From contig DAOMFL010000025.1 of NCBI GenBank assembly GCA_035429805.1, positions 1 to 45,567 on the forward strand: 45,567 nt of DNA, given 5' to 3'. The notes under the pieces were generated by a model that was given only the letters and a program-made list of their open reading frames with translations, was not told where the DNA came from and did no database searches. Source of the DNA: JALORV01 sp035429805. Its GTDB lineage: Bacteria > Pseudomonadota > Gammaproteobacteria > Burkholderiales > Burkholderiaceae_F. A program made the position numbers and the translations under genes. Below are positions 15,371 to 23,411 of the stretch, piece by piece. Every line of letters begins with the position of its first letter. Within the stretch, counting starts at the first letter, position 1.

Positions 15371-16171
15371 GTGAACGTACAAATCGACAATGGTCGTGGA
15401 CACCGTCTCGCCGGCCTGCTCGAAGTTCCCAGGGGCAACGCACACGCCTGGGCAGTGTTTGCGCATTGCTTCACGTGCACCAAGAACCTGCGCGCCATCC
15501 GCCACGTCATCGGCCCGCTGACGGAGGCTGGCATCGGGGTGCTGCGTTTCGATTTCACGGGTCTCGGCGCCAGCCAGGGCGACTTCGCGGATGAGAACTT
15601 CTCGCGCAACATCGACGACCTCGTCGCCGCGGCCGATTTTCTGGCACGCGACTACGCACCGCCGGCGCTGCTGGTGGGTCATTCGCTTGGCGGCACGGCC
15701 GTGCTACACGCCGCGCTGCGGCTGCCGTCCGTGCGTGCGGTGGCGACGATTGGCGCGCCCGCGCATCCGGAACACGTGAGTGCGCTGCTGCGCTCGTCGA
15801 TCGCGCAGATCGAGGCCACGGGCGAGGCGGAGGTGAACCTCGGTGGCCGGACGTTTAAGATCAAGAAGCAGTTCCTCGATGACCTCGCCCAAAGCCCCAC
15901 GCTGGAAGGCGTGCGCCGCCTGCGCAAGGCACTGCTCGTTCTGCATTCGCCCAGCGACACGGTGGTCGGCGTCGAGAATGCGAGCGACATCTTCCGGGCC
16001 GCCCTGCATCCGAAGAGTTTCGTGTCGCTCGACGACGCGGACCACCTGCTGTCGCGCGACCGTGATTCCGCCTACGTCGGTGGCGTGCTGGCCGCATGGG
16101 CGTCGCGCTACCTCCCAGCCCCGCCGATCGATACCGCCACGGCGGGCGAAGCCACGTCAATCGAACGCTGA
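15371..16171 (+). CDS. Alpha/beta hydrolase
   Basis: The 266-residue hydrolase starts with GTG four bases after the previous stop. The nucleophile elbow is GHSLGGTAV, the oxyanion region is FAHCFTCTKNLRAIRHV, an acidic residue follows in HSPSDTVVGVENA and the catalytic histidine in DADHLLS. This resembles the OsmC-fused or stand-alone group of bacterial serine hydrolases of unknown substrate (FAHCFTCxKN is a recurrent motif of proteins that occur fused to OsmC domains). No OsmC gene is present here. The acyl-CoA dehydrogenase gene follows after 11 bases. Confidence 0.85.
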   Translation: MNVQIDNGRGHRLAGLLEVPRGNAHAWAVFAHCFTCTKNLRAIRHVIGPLTEAGIGVLRFDFTGLGASQGDFADENFSRNIDDLVAAADFLARDYAPPALLVGHSLGGTAVLHAALRLPSVRAVATIGAPAHPEHVSALLRSSIAQIEATGEAEVNLGGRTFKIKKQFLDDLAQSPTLEGVRRLRKALLVLHSPSDTVVGVENASDIFRAALHPKSFVSLDDADHLLSRDRDSAYVGGVLAAWASRYLPAPPIDTATAGEATSIER

Positions 16172-16182
16172 AGGAACAAACG

Positions 16183-17973
16183 ATGTCTGAAGTCAACAAC
16201 GCACCTGCCGGGACTGTCGTCGTGGAGACGGTGGGTACTGCCACGCTGCGTGAACAGAGCGTCGCGAAGAGCCTGTTCGCGGGGCGCATCCTGCACGCCA
16301 GCCTTTTCCCGTACCCGAGCATGAATGCGCGGGACCGCGACGCGCTGGCCGCCATGGTGGAAGCGCTGGATCAGTTTCTCGGCAACCGGGCCGCTGATTT
16401 CAGGCAGTGGGATCGCGACGGCGCCCAGCCGGAGGAATTCATCCAGCAGCTGCGTGAGCTGGGTCTGTTCGGGCTGATCATCCCTGAGGAGCACGGCGGG
16501 CTCGGGCTGTCCAATGCCGGTTACGCGCGCGTGCTGAGCCAGACGAGCCGTCACGACTCGTCGGTGTCGCTCACGATCGGCGCGCACAGCTCGATCGGCA
16601 TGAAGGGCATCCTGCTGTTCGGCACCGCTGACCAGCGCGCCAGGTACCTGCCGCGGCTGGCGTGCGGCGACCTGATCGCCGCCTTCTGCCTGACCGAGCC
16701 CGGCGCCGGCTCCGACGCCGCCTCCCTGAAGACGACGGCGCGCCTTCAGTCGGACGGCAGCTGGCTGTTGAACGGCGGCAAGCTCTGGATCACCAACGGC
16801 GGCATTGCCGGCCTGTACACGGTGTTCGCACGCACGGACGCAACCGAGGGCAAGGTCAGCGCCTTCATTGTCGAGGCGGCGTGGCCGGGTGTCAGTCACG
16901 GGATGCACGAGGACAAGATGGGGATCCGCGCCTCCTCCACGACCACGGTCGGTTTCAACGACGTGCAGGTCCCGCCCGAGAATGTGCTCGGCGAGGTCGG
17001 CAAGGGCTTCAAGATCGCGATGGCGATCCTCAACAGCGGCCGTACCGGTCTCGGCGGTGGTGCGGTCGGCGGCATGAAGACCCTGCTCCGGCTCAGCACG
17101 CGGCAGGCGCTCGAACGTCGGCAGTTCGGCAAACCGATAGCCGAGTTCGGGTTGATCCGCGAAAAGATCGCCCAGATGACCGTCGACTGCTTCGCCGCCG
17201 AGAGCGCCGTGTGGATGGTCGCGCACTACGTGGACTCGGGCATCGAGGACTACTCGGTGGAGGCCGCCATCAGCAAGGTGTTCGCCAGCGATGCGATGTC
17301 GCGTGCGTCCTACGAGGCACTGCAGATCGCCGGAGGCACCGGCTTCATGCGCGACTCCCCGTACGAGCAGATCGCACGCGACTCGCGCATCCTGCCGATC
17401 TTCGAGGGGACCAACGAAATCCTGCGCCTGTACATCGCCATGTCCGGCCTCAAGGACGCGGGACGCGCACTCGGCGAGTTGAAATCCGCGCTTGACGACA
17501 TCTTCAGCCACCCCATCAAGGGTTTTGGCGTGCTCAGCAGCTACGCGGAGCGACGCATCGCGCAATCCACGGGCATCAGCCTCGGCGCGTCGATGGGGCA
17601 GTGCCCACGTGAGCTGCAGGAGGCCTGCGAAACGTTCGAAAAGTACGCGCTTGCGCTCGCCGCCGCCGCCGAGCAGCTGCTGCGCAAACACGGCAAGGCG
17701 GTGGTGGACCGCCAGCTCGACCTCAAGCGCATCGCCGACGTGGCGATCGATCTGTTCGTCGGACTCTGCGTCCTGTCGCGGGCGGTCACCCTCGGCACCG
17801 ACACCCCCGACCGCGCCGCACACGTGCACACGCTGGCGCAGATCTTCGCGCAACAGGCGAAACGACGCATGGCGGCCAACCTGCGCCGACTCGAACACAA
17901 CGAGGACGGCGGGCTTGACGACGTGGCGGCTGCGGCGCTCGCCGAGGGCGGCTACGCCCTGGACGTCATTTGA
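16183..17973 (+). CDS. Acyl-CoA dehydrogenase
   Basis: This 596-residue flavoprotein is longer than short-chain dehydrogenases and resembles the very-long-chain/ACAD9-type group with a C-terminal extension. Motifs include LGLFGLIIPEEHGGLGL, the substrate and FAD loop CLTEPGAGSDAASLKTTA, LWITNGG, GRTGLGGGAVGGMKTLL, and GGTGFMRDSPYEQIARDSR followed by ILPIFEGTNEILRLYIA, where the Glu of FEGTNE is the catalytic base position. It would carry out the first dehydrogenation step of fatty-acyl-CoA degradation. It follows the hydrolase in the same orientation and may share its transcript. Confidence 0.93.
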   Translation: MSEVNNAPAGTVVVETVGTATLREQSVAKSLFAGRILHASLFPYPSMNARDRDALAAMVEALDQFLGNRAADFRQWDRDGAQPEEFIQQLRELGLFGLIIPEEHGGLGLSNAGYARVLSQTSRHDSSVSLTIGAHSSIGMKGILLFGTADQRARYLPRLACGDLIAAFCLTEPGAGSDAASLKTTARLQSDGSWLLNGGKLWITNGGIAGLYTVFARTDATEGKVSAFIVEAAWPGVSHGMHEDKMGIRASSTTTVGFNDVQVPPENVLGEVGKGFKIAMAILNSGRTGLGGGAVGGMKTLLRLSTRQALERRQFGKPIAEFGLIREKIAQMTVDCFAAESAVWMVAHYVDSGIEDYSVEAAISKVFASDAMSRASYEALQIAGGTGFMRDSPYEQIARDSRILPIFEGTNEILRLYIAMSGLKDAGRALGELKSALDDIFSHPIKGFGVLSSYAERRIAQSTGISLGASMGQCPRELQEACETFEKYALALAAAAEQLLRKHGKAVVDRQLDLKRIADVAIDLFVGLCVLSRAVTLGTDTPDRAAHVHTLAQIFAQQAKRRMAANLRRLEHNEDGGLDDVAAAALAEGGYALDVI

Positions 17974-18145
17974 CAATGCGGGACCGATCCCGGCAGTCCA
18001 CGAATTCCGCGTCCACCGGAATATTTCGGCGGCGGCATGGGTCCTCTCGGGTAAGTAGTGATTGACGAGCAACGGTGATGACGACGATTCAGGTTGAAGG
18101 CGCATTCGCGCCCGGCACGGCCGGGCGATGCGGCGCGTGGCAGCC

Positions 18146-18361
18146 ATGAAGAGCTGCAAGGACTTCCGCTTTCAGGTCGGCGCGGATCCGCGACACCTGC
18201 GTTGGCGCGAGCGATTCCATCTCTTCATGTGCCGCGCCTGTGGCCGCTATCTGCGAGAGACACGGCAGCTCGACGACCGCATTGAATCAGCGTTGCGCAT
18301 CGACCTCGAGCCGCGCGCTCGGAGCGACCACGAAGGACGGCGGCAGGTCCACCGGCCCTGA
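18146..18361 (+). CDS. Small zinc-finger anti-sigma-like protein (orphan)
   Basis: This 71-residue protein starts MKSCKDFRFQVG and has the anti-sigma zinc-finger layout, an early cysteine then HLFMCRACGRYL. The same layout is seen in the anti-sigma protein paired with the second ECF sigma factor at 34.9 kb (MLNCREVTRLVS ... HLMMCSGCRNF). No sigma gene is adjacent. It precedes the second bufferin operon by 88 bases. It might bind the unpaired ECF sigma factor at 9.2 kb, or act as a small zinc protein; both are inference. There is no membrane segment. Confidence 0.65.
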   Translation: MKSCKDFRFQVGADPRHLRWRERFHLFMCRACGRYLRETRQLDDRIESALRIDLEPRARSDHEGRRQVHRP

Positions 18362-18449
18362 ACGCAATCTGGCCGGCGGCCGCTCTCGAGGCGTCGCCTG
18401 CCCGCAAGCCGGCACACGTGTTTACTTGACTCACGAGGAGAACGGCAGG

Positions 18450-18722
18450 ATGAAATCCAGGAAACAGTTATTCAGCGCGGCGATCGGCGGCCTGATCTGC
18501 ATGGGCGCGCTCGGCGCAGCGTCGCAGGCCAGCGCGGCCGATGCGCCCGCGACCGAAAAATGCTATGGCGTCGTCAAGGCCGGCAAGAACGATTGCCAGG
18601 CCGGTGCGCATTCCTGCGCCGGTCAAGCGAAGGCCAACGGCTCCGGCGCCGAGTGGATCACGCTGCCAAAGGGCACGTGCGAACGCATCGTGGGCGGCAG
18701 CCTCAAGCCGGTCAAGAAATAG
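18450..18722 (+). CDS. DUF2282 bufferin-type metallophore precursor (BufA1-like)
   Basis: The 90-residue precursor has a signal peptide (LFSAAIGGLICMGALGAASQ then ASA) and the DUF2282 mature part with four cysteines in canonical context: EKCYGVVKAGKNDC, AGAHSCAG, and PKGTCERIVGG. This is the classical bufferin 1 family, post-translationally modified on cysteines by the MNIO enzyme encoded next. GAGGAG upstream of the ATG supports the start. It is a different family from the peptide at 10.1 kb, so the window encodes two independent bufferin-type systems. Confidence 0.92.
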   Translation: MKSRKQLFSAAIGGLICMGALGAASQASAADAPATEKCYGVVKAGKNDCQAGAHSCAGQAKANGSGAEWITLPKGTCERIVGGSLKPVKK

Positions 18723-18735
18723 CTCCTGTACGGTG

Positions 18736-19611
18736 ATGGCGGCCGCCCCCGGCATGAACTCGACCGCTTCGCGGCCGATCCCGGCGCAAGCCGGGATCGG
18801 CCTGCGTGCCGAGCATCATGCCGACCTGCTCGAGCGACGCGTCGTCGTCGGCTGGCTGGAGGCGCACACAGAGAATTACCTGGCCGCCGGGGGCCCCCAG
18901 CACCGTACGCTCACACGCCTGCGGGAAGAATTCCCGCTCAGCCTGCACGGTGTGGGCCTGTCGCTCGGGTCGGCCGATCGGCTGGACCACGTGCACCTGG
19001 GTCATGTCGCCGCTGCCGTACGGCGCTACGAGCCGCACCTTGTGTCGGAGCACCTGAGCTGGGGCGCGATCGGCGGCCGGCACTTCAATGACCTGCTGCC
19101 CTTGCCGCGGACGCGCGAGGTGCTCGAACTGATGGTCGCGCGCGTGACCGAGGTGCAGGAGTTTCTCGGCCGGCAGATCCTGGTCGAGAACGTGTCGAGT
19201 TACCTGACGTTCAGCGACTGCGACATGTCCGAGCCCGACTTCCTGGCCGCGTTGGCGACACGGTCCGGCTGCGGACTGCTGCTCGACGTCAACAACGTGT
19301 ACGTCAGTGCTGAAAATCACGGCTTTGACGCGCTTCAGTATCTGCGGCAGGTCCCGAGCCACCTGGTGCAGGAACTGCATCTCGCCGGCCACGCAACCAA
19401 CGACCACGATGGCCGCCGCATGCTGGTGGATTCGCACGACCGCCCGGTGTGTCCAGCCGTCTGGGAACTGTACTCGGCCGCCGTGAGGCGCTTCCCGCAG
19501 GCAGCCACGCTGGTGGAGTGGGACAGCGACCTGCCGCCTCTGCATCGACTGGTGGCCGAGGCGCACTACGCCGACCGCATCCGGAGCGAGACGCTTGAAC
19601 GCGCTGCTTGA
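18736..19611 (+). CDS. MNIO-family (DUF692) peptide-modifying enzyme, BufB-like
   Basis: This 291-residue DUF692 TIM-barrel protein has the family metal-site motifs LHGVGLSLGS, SEHLSWG, LVENVSSYL, LLDVNNVYVS, ELHLAGHA and DSHDRPV, followed by LVEWDSDLPP. It would install heterocycles on the cysteines of the DUF2282 peptide. The start is uncertain (ATG 18736, ATG 18754 or GTG 18733). A perfect 13-bp hairpin lies inside the first codons (18773-18802). The end overlaps the DUF2063 gene by 17 bases. It is a paralogue of the enzyme at 10.45 kb. Confidence 0.92.
   Translation: MAAAPGMNSTASRPIPAQAGIGLRAEHHADLLERRVVVGWLEAHTENYLAAGGPQHRTLTRLREEFPLSLHGVGLSLGSADRLDHVHLGHVAAAVRRYEPHLVSEHLSWGAIGGRHFNDLLPLPRTREVLELMVARVTEVQEFLGRQILVENVSSYLTFSDCDMSEPDFLAALATRSGCGLLLDVNNVYVSAENHGFDALQYLRQVPSHLVQELHLAGHATNDHDGRRMLVDSHDRPVCPAVWELYSAAVRRFPQAATLVEWDSDLPPLHRLVAEAHYADRIRSETLERAA
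18773..18802 (+). repeat. Perfect hairpin with GCAA tetraloop at the start of the second MNIO gene
   Basis: GGCCGATCCCGGC (18773-18785) pairs base for base with GCCGGGATCGGCC (18790-18802) around a GCAA loop, a GNRA tetraloop. It lies 50 bases after the peptide gene's stop and inside the MNIO reading frame. It is analogous in place to the hairpin in the first bufferin operon. It could lower translation of the enzyme relative to the peptide, or mark an inserted repeat. Confidence 0.7.
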
Positions 19612-20389
19612 CCTGCAGCATCGGTTCGCCGAGGCACTCGCCGCGACGGATGGCCGGATGCTCGATGGGCTCGTCGAGGCGGGCCGCTTCTCGACGCTGG
19701 AGCGGCTCGCCGTGTACCGCAACAATCATGTCAGCACGCTGCTGCGGACGCTCGCGTCCGGATTTCCGGTTCTGCATCGACGGATGGGGGCCGAAGCCTT
19801 TGGCACGTTAACCGCGCACTACGTGAGTCTCGTGCCGTCGGTGTCCGGCAACCTCAATGACTACGGCGACCGGTTCGGCACCGAGATCGCGGGCCACCCG
19901 CTGCTGCGCGGTCGCGAGTACCTCGCTGACGTGGCGCGGCTCGAGTGGGCGCGACAGGAAGCCTACCTCGCGGCGGAGTGTGCGCCACTCGACCTGACGT
20001 GCCTGGACGATTGCCCGGCTGAGTCCTATGGCGCACTGTGCTTCGCCCTGCACCCGGCCGTTCGTCTGGTTTCCTGCGATTGGCGGGTAACCCCGCTGCT
20101 CGCCGCGCCGGACGACGACGTTTCGACGTGGCGTCCGATCCACGAACCCAATGGCGTGCTGGTCATCCGCCGGGATCAGGACGTCGAACTGCTGACGCTT
20201 CCCGACGACGAATTCCGATTTCTACAGGCGGTGGCCGCGGGCAGCAGCCTGGCGGAGGCCTACGACGCCGCGGCAGGTGGTGACTTCGACGTCGCTGCGG
20301 TGCTGGGGCGCCACGTTGCTCTTGGCGTGATCGTGGCGATCCGGCCCGGCCGCGTCATCCATAAGATTCATGACGACGAGGAAGACTAA
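19595..20389 (+). CDS. DUF2063 MNIO partner protein, BufC-like
   Basis: The 264-residue protein begins with TTG inside the end of the MNIO gene (17-base overlap), indicating coupling. The DUF2063 region is LLDLQHRFAEALAATDGRML, then RFSTLERLAVYRNNHVSTLL; the C-terminal half (PNGVLVIRRDQDVELLTLPD, then AAGSSLAEAYDAAAGGDFDV) resembles the winged-helix-like domain found in BufC proteins and peptide-recognition elements. It is expected to deliver the precursor peptide to the MNIO enzyme. Confidence 0.88.
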   Translation: MNALLDLQHRFAEALAATDGRMLDGLVEAGRFSTLERLAVYRNNHVSTLLRTLASGFPVLHRRMGAEAFGTLTAHYVSLVPSVSGNLNDYGDRFGTEIAGHPLLRGREYLADVARLEWARQEAYLAAECAPLDLTCLDDCPAESYGALCFALHPAVRLVSCDWRVTPLLAAPDDDVSTWRPIHEPNGVLVIRRDQDVELLTLPDDEFRFLQAVAAGSSLAEAYDAAAGGDFDVAAVLGRHVALGVIVAIRPGRVIHKIHDDEED

Positions 20390-20390
20390 A

Positions 20391-20858
20391 TTGAACAGCG
20401 TCCTACGATTGAATGCGTTGCTGGCCCGCCTGTTGACGCCCCTGGCCGCACCGCTCGCCCTGGTCGCACGGTGGTACGTCGGCTGGCAGTTTTTTAAATC
20501 CGGACTGCTGAAGGTGGGCAGCTGGGACACCACACTCATGCTGTTCGAGAGCGAGTACCACGTGCCCGTGCTGCCGCCCCACCTGGCGGCTTATGCCGGT
20601 GCGTTTGGCGAATTGTTCTTCCCCGTCGTGCTGTTCCTCGGCCTGTTCGGGCGCATCGGCGCGCTCGGTCTGTTCGCCGTCAATGCCATGGCGGTGCTTT
20701 CCTACTCGCACGTGCTGTTTCAGGAGGGCATGGAGGCCGCGATCGGGCAGCACATCCTGTGGGGCAGCCTGCTCGTCTACCTCGCCGTACACGGACCGGG
20801 AGCGATCTCGGCCGATCGTTGGCTCAGCCGGCGCGCGACGACCACTGCCGCCTACTGA
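20391..20858 (+). CDS. DoxX-family membrane protein of the bufferin operon
   Basis: This 155-residue integral membrane protein has about four hydrophobic segments and the DoxX features WYVGWQFFKSGLLKVGSWDT, LAAYAGAFGELFFPVVLFLG and MAVLSYSHVLF. DoxX-type proteins are the usual fourth component (D) of DUF2282 bufferin operons; their exact role is unclear. TTG at 20391, preceded by GAGGAAG, is taken as the start; ATG at 20370, overlapping the previous gene, would add seven residues. The next gene begins two bases after its stop. Confidence 0.87.
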   Translation: MNSVLRLNALLARLLTPLAAPLALVARWYVGWQFFKSGLLKVGSWDTTLMLFESEYHVPVLPPHLAAYAGAFGELFFPVVLFLGLFGRIGALGLFAVNAMAVLSYSHVLFQEGMEAAIGQHILWGSLLVYLAVHGPGAISADRWLSRRATTTAAY

Positions 20859-20860
20859 CG

Positions 20861-21436
20861 ATGAGTTCGATCGACACGTCGTCGGCGAGCGGCGCGGGGG
20901 CAGCCACCGCGCGGCCGACCCTCGCCGCGGCCTGCTTCCTGGCGTTGCTGGCGGCGACCTCGGTCGCGGCAGGCGCCGATAGGCAGTACGACGGGCCGAT
21001 GCTGAATCTTACCGTCGGCAAAGCCGCGATCCTCGACAGCGGTGATCAACCGACACGCTACGGGCTCGAGTATCGCGGTCGCAGCTTCACGCGCTGGAAG
21101 ATCATTCCAGCCGTGGGCCTTGCCGTGTCGGAGTCCGGTGCCAGCTTCGTCTACACCGACCTGCGGCACGACTTCTGGCTCAGTGATCGCTGGGCGCTGA
21201 TTCCGAGTTTCGGCGTCGGTGTGTTCGACGATGGGGAGAATATCCACCTGGGCAATGAAATCGAATTTCGCTCAGGTCTCGAGGCGGCCTATCGCTTCCA
21301 TGGCGACTACCGCGTCGGACTCGCCTTCTTTCACCTTTCGAACGGCGGGCTGTCCGATCAGAATCCCGGCACCGAAGTGCTCGTCGTCTCGTTGTGCATC
21401 CCGCTGCGACGTCACTCAAGCACGACGAGGACTTGA
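20861..21436 (+). CDS. PagL-type acyloxyacyl hydrolase (lipid A 3-O-deacylase family)
   Basis: The 191-residue protein has a signal peptide (ending near ATSVAAGADR) and an outer-membrane beta-barrel pattern. The C-terminal signature FFHLSNGGLSDQNPGTEVL carries the His, Ser and Glu expected as the PagL catalytic triad. PagL removes the 3-O acyl chain of lipid A in the outer membrane. The gene starts two bases after doxX, so it appears to be part of the bufferin transcript, which is unusual and suggests envelope remodelling under metal stress (inference). Confidence 0.85.
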   Translation: MSSIDTSSASGAGAATARPTLAAACFLALLAATSVAAGADRQYDGPMLNLTVGKAAILDSGDQPTRYGLEYRGRSFTRWKIIPAVGLAVSESGASFVYTDLRHDFWLSDRWALIPSFGVGVFDDGENIHLGNEIEFRSGLEAAYRFHGDYRVGLAFFHLSNGGLSDQNPGTEVLVVSLCIPLRRHSSTTRT

Positions 21437-21525
21437 GCCATGCACACATCGCTGTCCGTTTTTCGGACCGTCGCAATGAGACCGTGCGAGCGACACGGGC
21501 GCACCCGACACAGGAGCGGAGCCAG

Positions 21526-21870
21526 GTGCCACTGACCGAAAAGGGCTCGCTGATCGCGGGCGGACTGGCCGCCATCGGCGCGTCGGTGTGTTGCGTCGGG
21601 CCGCTGCTGCTGCTGATGCTCGGTATCGGCGGCACGTGGGTGGGCAGCCTGACGGCGATGCAGCCTTACCGCCCGATCTTCATCGCGCTGACCATGGTAT
21701 TCCTCGGTCTCTCCTTTCGCCGGCTGTACCTGCGGCCACAGGTCTGCGCGCCGGGCACTCCGTGCGCCGATCCGCGCACTCGGGCACGACAACGGCTGAC
21801 GTTCTGGTTCGTGACCGTCCTGATCGGGGTCCTGCTTGCGGTGCCATCGTTGGCGCCGCTCTTTTACTGA
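21526..21870 (+). CDS. MerT-like mercuric/metal transporter, second copy
   Basis: This 114-residue membrane protein has the MerT cysteine pattern: Cys22-Cys23 in the first membrane segment (SVCCVGP) and Cys74/Cys80 in the loop (QVCAPGTPCADP), with YRPIFIALTM and a closing PLFY. It starts at GTG with GGAG nine bases upstream. It is clearly diverged from the MerT at 4.1 kb. No merA or merR follows, so imported metal would not be reduced by a dedicated enzyme here. Confidence 0.88.
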   Translation: MPLTEKGSLIAGGLAAIGASVCCVGPLLLLMLGIGGTWVGSLTAMQPYRPIFIALTMVFLGLSFRRLYLRPQVCAPGTPCADPRTRARQRLTFWFVTVLIGVLLAVPSLAPLFY

Positions 21871-21882
21871 CAGGAGCATCGC

Positions 21883-22158
21883 TTGCGCAAACTACTGATC
21901 ACCGCGCTCACCGCCTGGCCAGTCATGGTGCTGGCTGCCCCGCCGAAGACCGTCACCCTCGACGTGAAGAACATGACCTGTGAACTCTGTCCGATCACGG
22001 TCAGGAAGTCGCTGGAGCATGTCCCGGGTGTCAGCGCTGTCAAGGTCGATTTCGACCTGAAAACGGCCACCGTGACCTATGACCCCGACAAGGCCCGACC
22101 CGACGCGCTGACCGAGGCGACCGCCAACGCCGGGTATCCATCGGCCGTGCACCGGTGA
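21883..22158 (+). CDS. MerP-like periplasmic metal-binding protein, second copy
   Basis: This 91-residue protein has a signal peptide (MRKLLITALTAWPVMVLAAP) and a heavy-metal-associated fold with the ligand pair in NMTCELC (Cys33, Cys36), then PITVRKSLEHVPGV. The start is TTG with CAGGAG upstream. It follows the MerT-like gene by 12 bases and precedes the GDCC gene by seven. Its relation to the mer operon of the ISL3 element is that of a distant homologue, not a recent copy. Confidence 0.88.
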   Translation: MRKLLITALTAWPVMVLAAPPKTVTLDVKNMTCELCPITVRKSLEHVPGVSAVKVDFDLKTATVTYDPDKARPDALTEATANAGYPSAVHR

Positions 22159-22165
22159 CCTCGTC

Positions 22166-22378
22166 GTGAGCAGCGTCGTGCTTGAATCCGTGCTGACCTG
22201 CCCGCAGTGTGGATTTGCCCAGCAGGAGACCATGCCGACGGACGCCTGCCAGTTCTTCTATGAGTGCCCCGGCTGCAAGGCGGTCCTGCGCCCCAATTCG
22301 GGCGATTGCTGCGTGTTCTGTTCGTTCGGTTCGGTGAAGTGCCCGCCGATACAGCAGCAGCGCGGATGCTGCGGGTAG
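22166..22378 (+). CDS. GDCCVxC-motif small metal-binding protein
   Basis: This 70-residue protein begins at GTG and has two zinc-ribbon-like cysteine pairs (LTCPQCG and YECPGC) followed by the signature GDCCVFCSFGSVKCPPIQ and a terminal CCG. Proteins of this GDCCVxC family are often found beside mer genes; their function is not established, but the ten cysteines imply soft-metal binding in the cytosol. It is the last gene of the run that starts with the second bufferin peptide. Confidence 0.85.
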   Translation: MSSVVLESVLTCPQCGFAQQETMPTDACQFFYECPGCKAVLRPNSGDCCVFCSFGSVKCPPIQQQRGCCG

Positions 22379-22398
22379 CGCCTGCCTTCTAGCCGCCG

Positions 22399-23373
22399 CT
22401 AGCGAAGCGGCAGTTCAAGTTCTGTCGTCAGCGCATCGACGTCCGCCTGCGTGGATGCGTTTGCGGTGCGCTCGATCAATCTGCGCGTGAGGTGCGGCGC
22501 GAACAACTGGATGACGTCCAACTGGTATTTGCGCAGCAGCCCGCCACGGCGGAAGCCGATCCACGTCGTGTGGGCCGGGAACAGGTCCGACGTGTCGATG
22601 CGCACCAGGTCGGCGTCGTCCTTCGCGTCCACGGCCATGCTGGCGAGGATGCCGATGCCAAGACCCAGACGCACGTAAGTCTTGATGACGTCGGCATCGC
22701 GCGCCGTCAGCACCACGTCCGGCACCAGCCCCGCATTCGCGAAGATCTCGTGCAACGACGATGGGCCCGAGAAGCCAAAGACGTAGGTGATGATCGGATG
22801 CGCGGCGAGTTGCTTCAGCGTTGGCTTCTTTACCCGAGCGAGCGGATGATCGCGAGGTACCACGACGTGCCGGTGCCACTGATAGCAGGGCAGCAGCGAG
22901 AATCCGTCGAACAGTGACAGTGCGCCCGTGGCGATCGCGAAATCGATCCGATCGAGTGCTGCCATTTCGGCGATCTGCTCCGAGGTGCCCTGGTGCAGGT
23001 GCAGGCGTACGTCAGGATACTTGTCGCGGAACGCCTTGATGACCGCGGGCAGGACGTAGCGGGCCTGAGTGTGCGTGGTGGCGATCGAGAGCGAACCGTG
23101 CGCCTCATCCTTCAGCTCGTCCGACAGGCGTTTGATGTTCTGCACTTCGCGCAGGATCCGTACGGCGCGATCGAGCACCTGTTGGCCCGCTTGAGTGACG
23201 CGCGAGAGGTTTCGACCGTCGCGCACGAAGATCTGGAACCCGAGCTCGTCCTCGAGCAGCTTGATCTGCTTGCTCACTCCCGGCTGCGAGGTGTGCAGTT
23301 TCTCTGCCGCCGCCGTGATGTTGAGCCCGGTCTGGGCGACCGCCGCGAGGTAGCGGAGCTGGTGGAGCTTCAT
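22399..23373 (-). CDS. cysB: CysB-type LysR-family regulator
   Basis: This 324-residue regulator has an N-terminal winged helix (MKLHQLRYLAAVAQTGLNIT, TSQPGVSKQIKLLEDELGFQ) and a long inducer-binding domain. The CysB subgroup is marked by IATTHTQARYVLPAVIKAFR, GTSEQIAEMAALDRIDFAIA and GFRRGGLLRKYQLDVIQLFAPHL. CysB activates sulfate assimilation and cysteine synthesis, with N-acetylserine as inducer in enteric bacteria. A sulfur regulator beside thiol-dependent metal genes is plausible, but nothing in the sequence shows direct control of its neighbours. Confidence 0.88.
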   Translation of the reverse strand: MKLHQLRYLAAVAQTGLNITAAAEKLHTSQPGVSKQIKLLEDELGFQIFVRDGRNLSRVTQAGQQVLDRAVRILREVQNIKRLSDELKDEAHGSLSIATTHTQARYVLPAVIKAFRDKYPDVRLHLHQGTSEQIAEMAALDRIDFAIATGALSLFDGFSLLPCYQWHRHVVVPRDHPLARVKKPTLKQLAAHPIITYVFGFSGPSSLHEIFANAGLVPDVVLTARDADVIKTYVRLGLGIGILASMAVDAKDDADLVRIDTSDLFPAHTTWIGFRRGGLLRKYQLDVIQLFAPHLTRRLIERTANASTQADVDALTTELELPLR

Positions 23374-23411
23374 GCCTGGACTCTATGCGAATGGCGTCGC
23401 CATGGACGCTC

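Noticed and set aside
18050..18080. Possible motif-1 promoter before the orphan anti-sigma and second bufferin operon (GGTAAGTA-N15-CGGTG)
   Set aside because: The first box has two mismatches and the second box does not match CGACT; too weak to list as a promoter.
16108..18159. 683-residue open frame antisense to the acyl-CoA dehydrogenase
   Set aside because: It has the arginine/histidine-rich, low-complexity look of an antisense shadow in GC-rich DNA, while the opposite strand encodes a full acyl-CoA dehydrogenase.
4113..22158. Recent duplication of merT-merP between the two loci
   Set aside because: The two MerT and two MerP proteins share the cysteine motifs but differ widely elsewhere and use different start codons and neighbours, so they are distant homologues.
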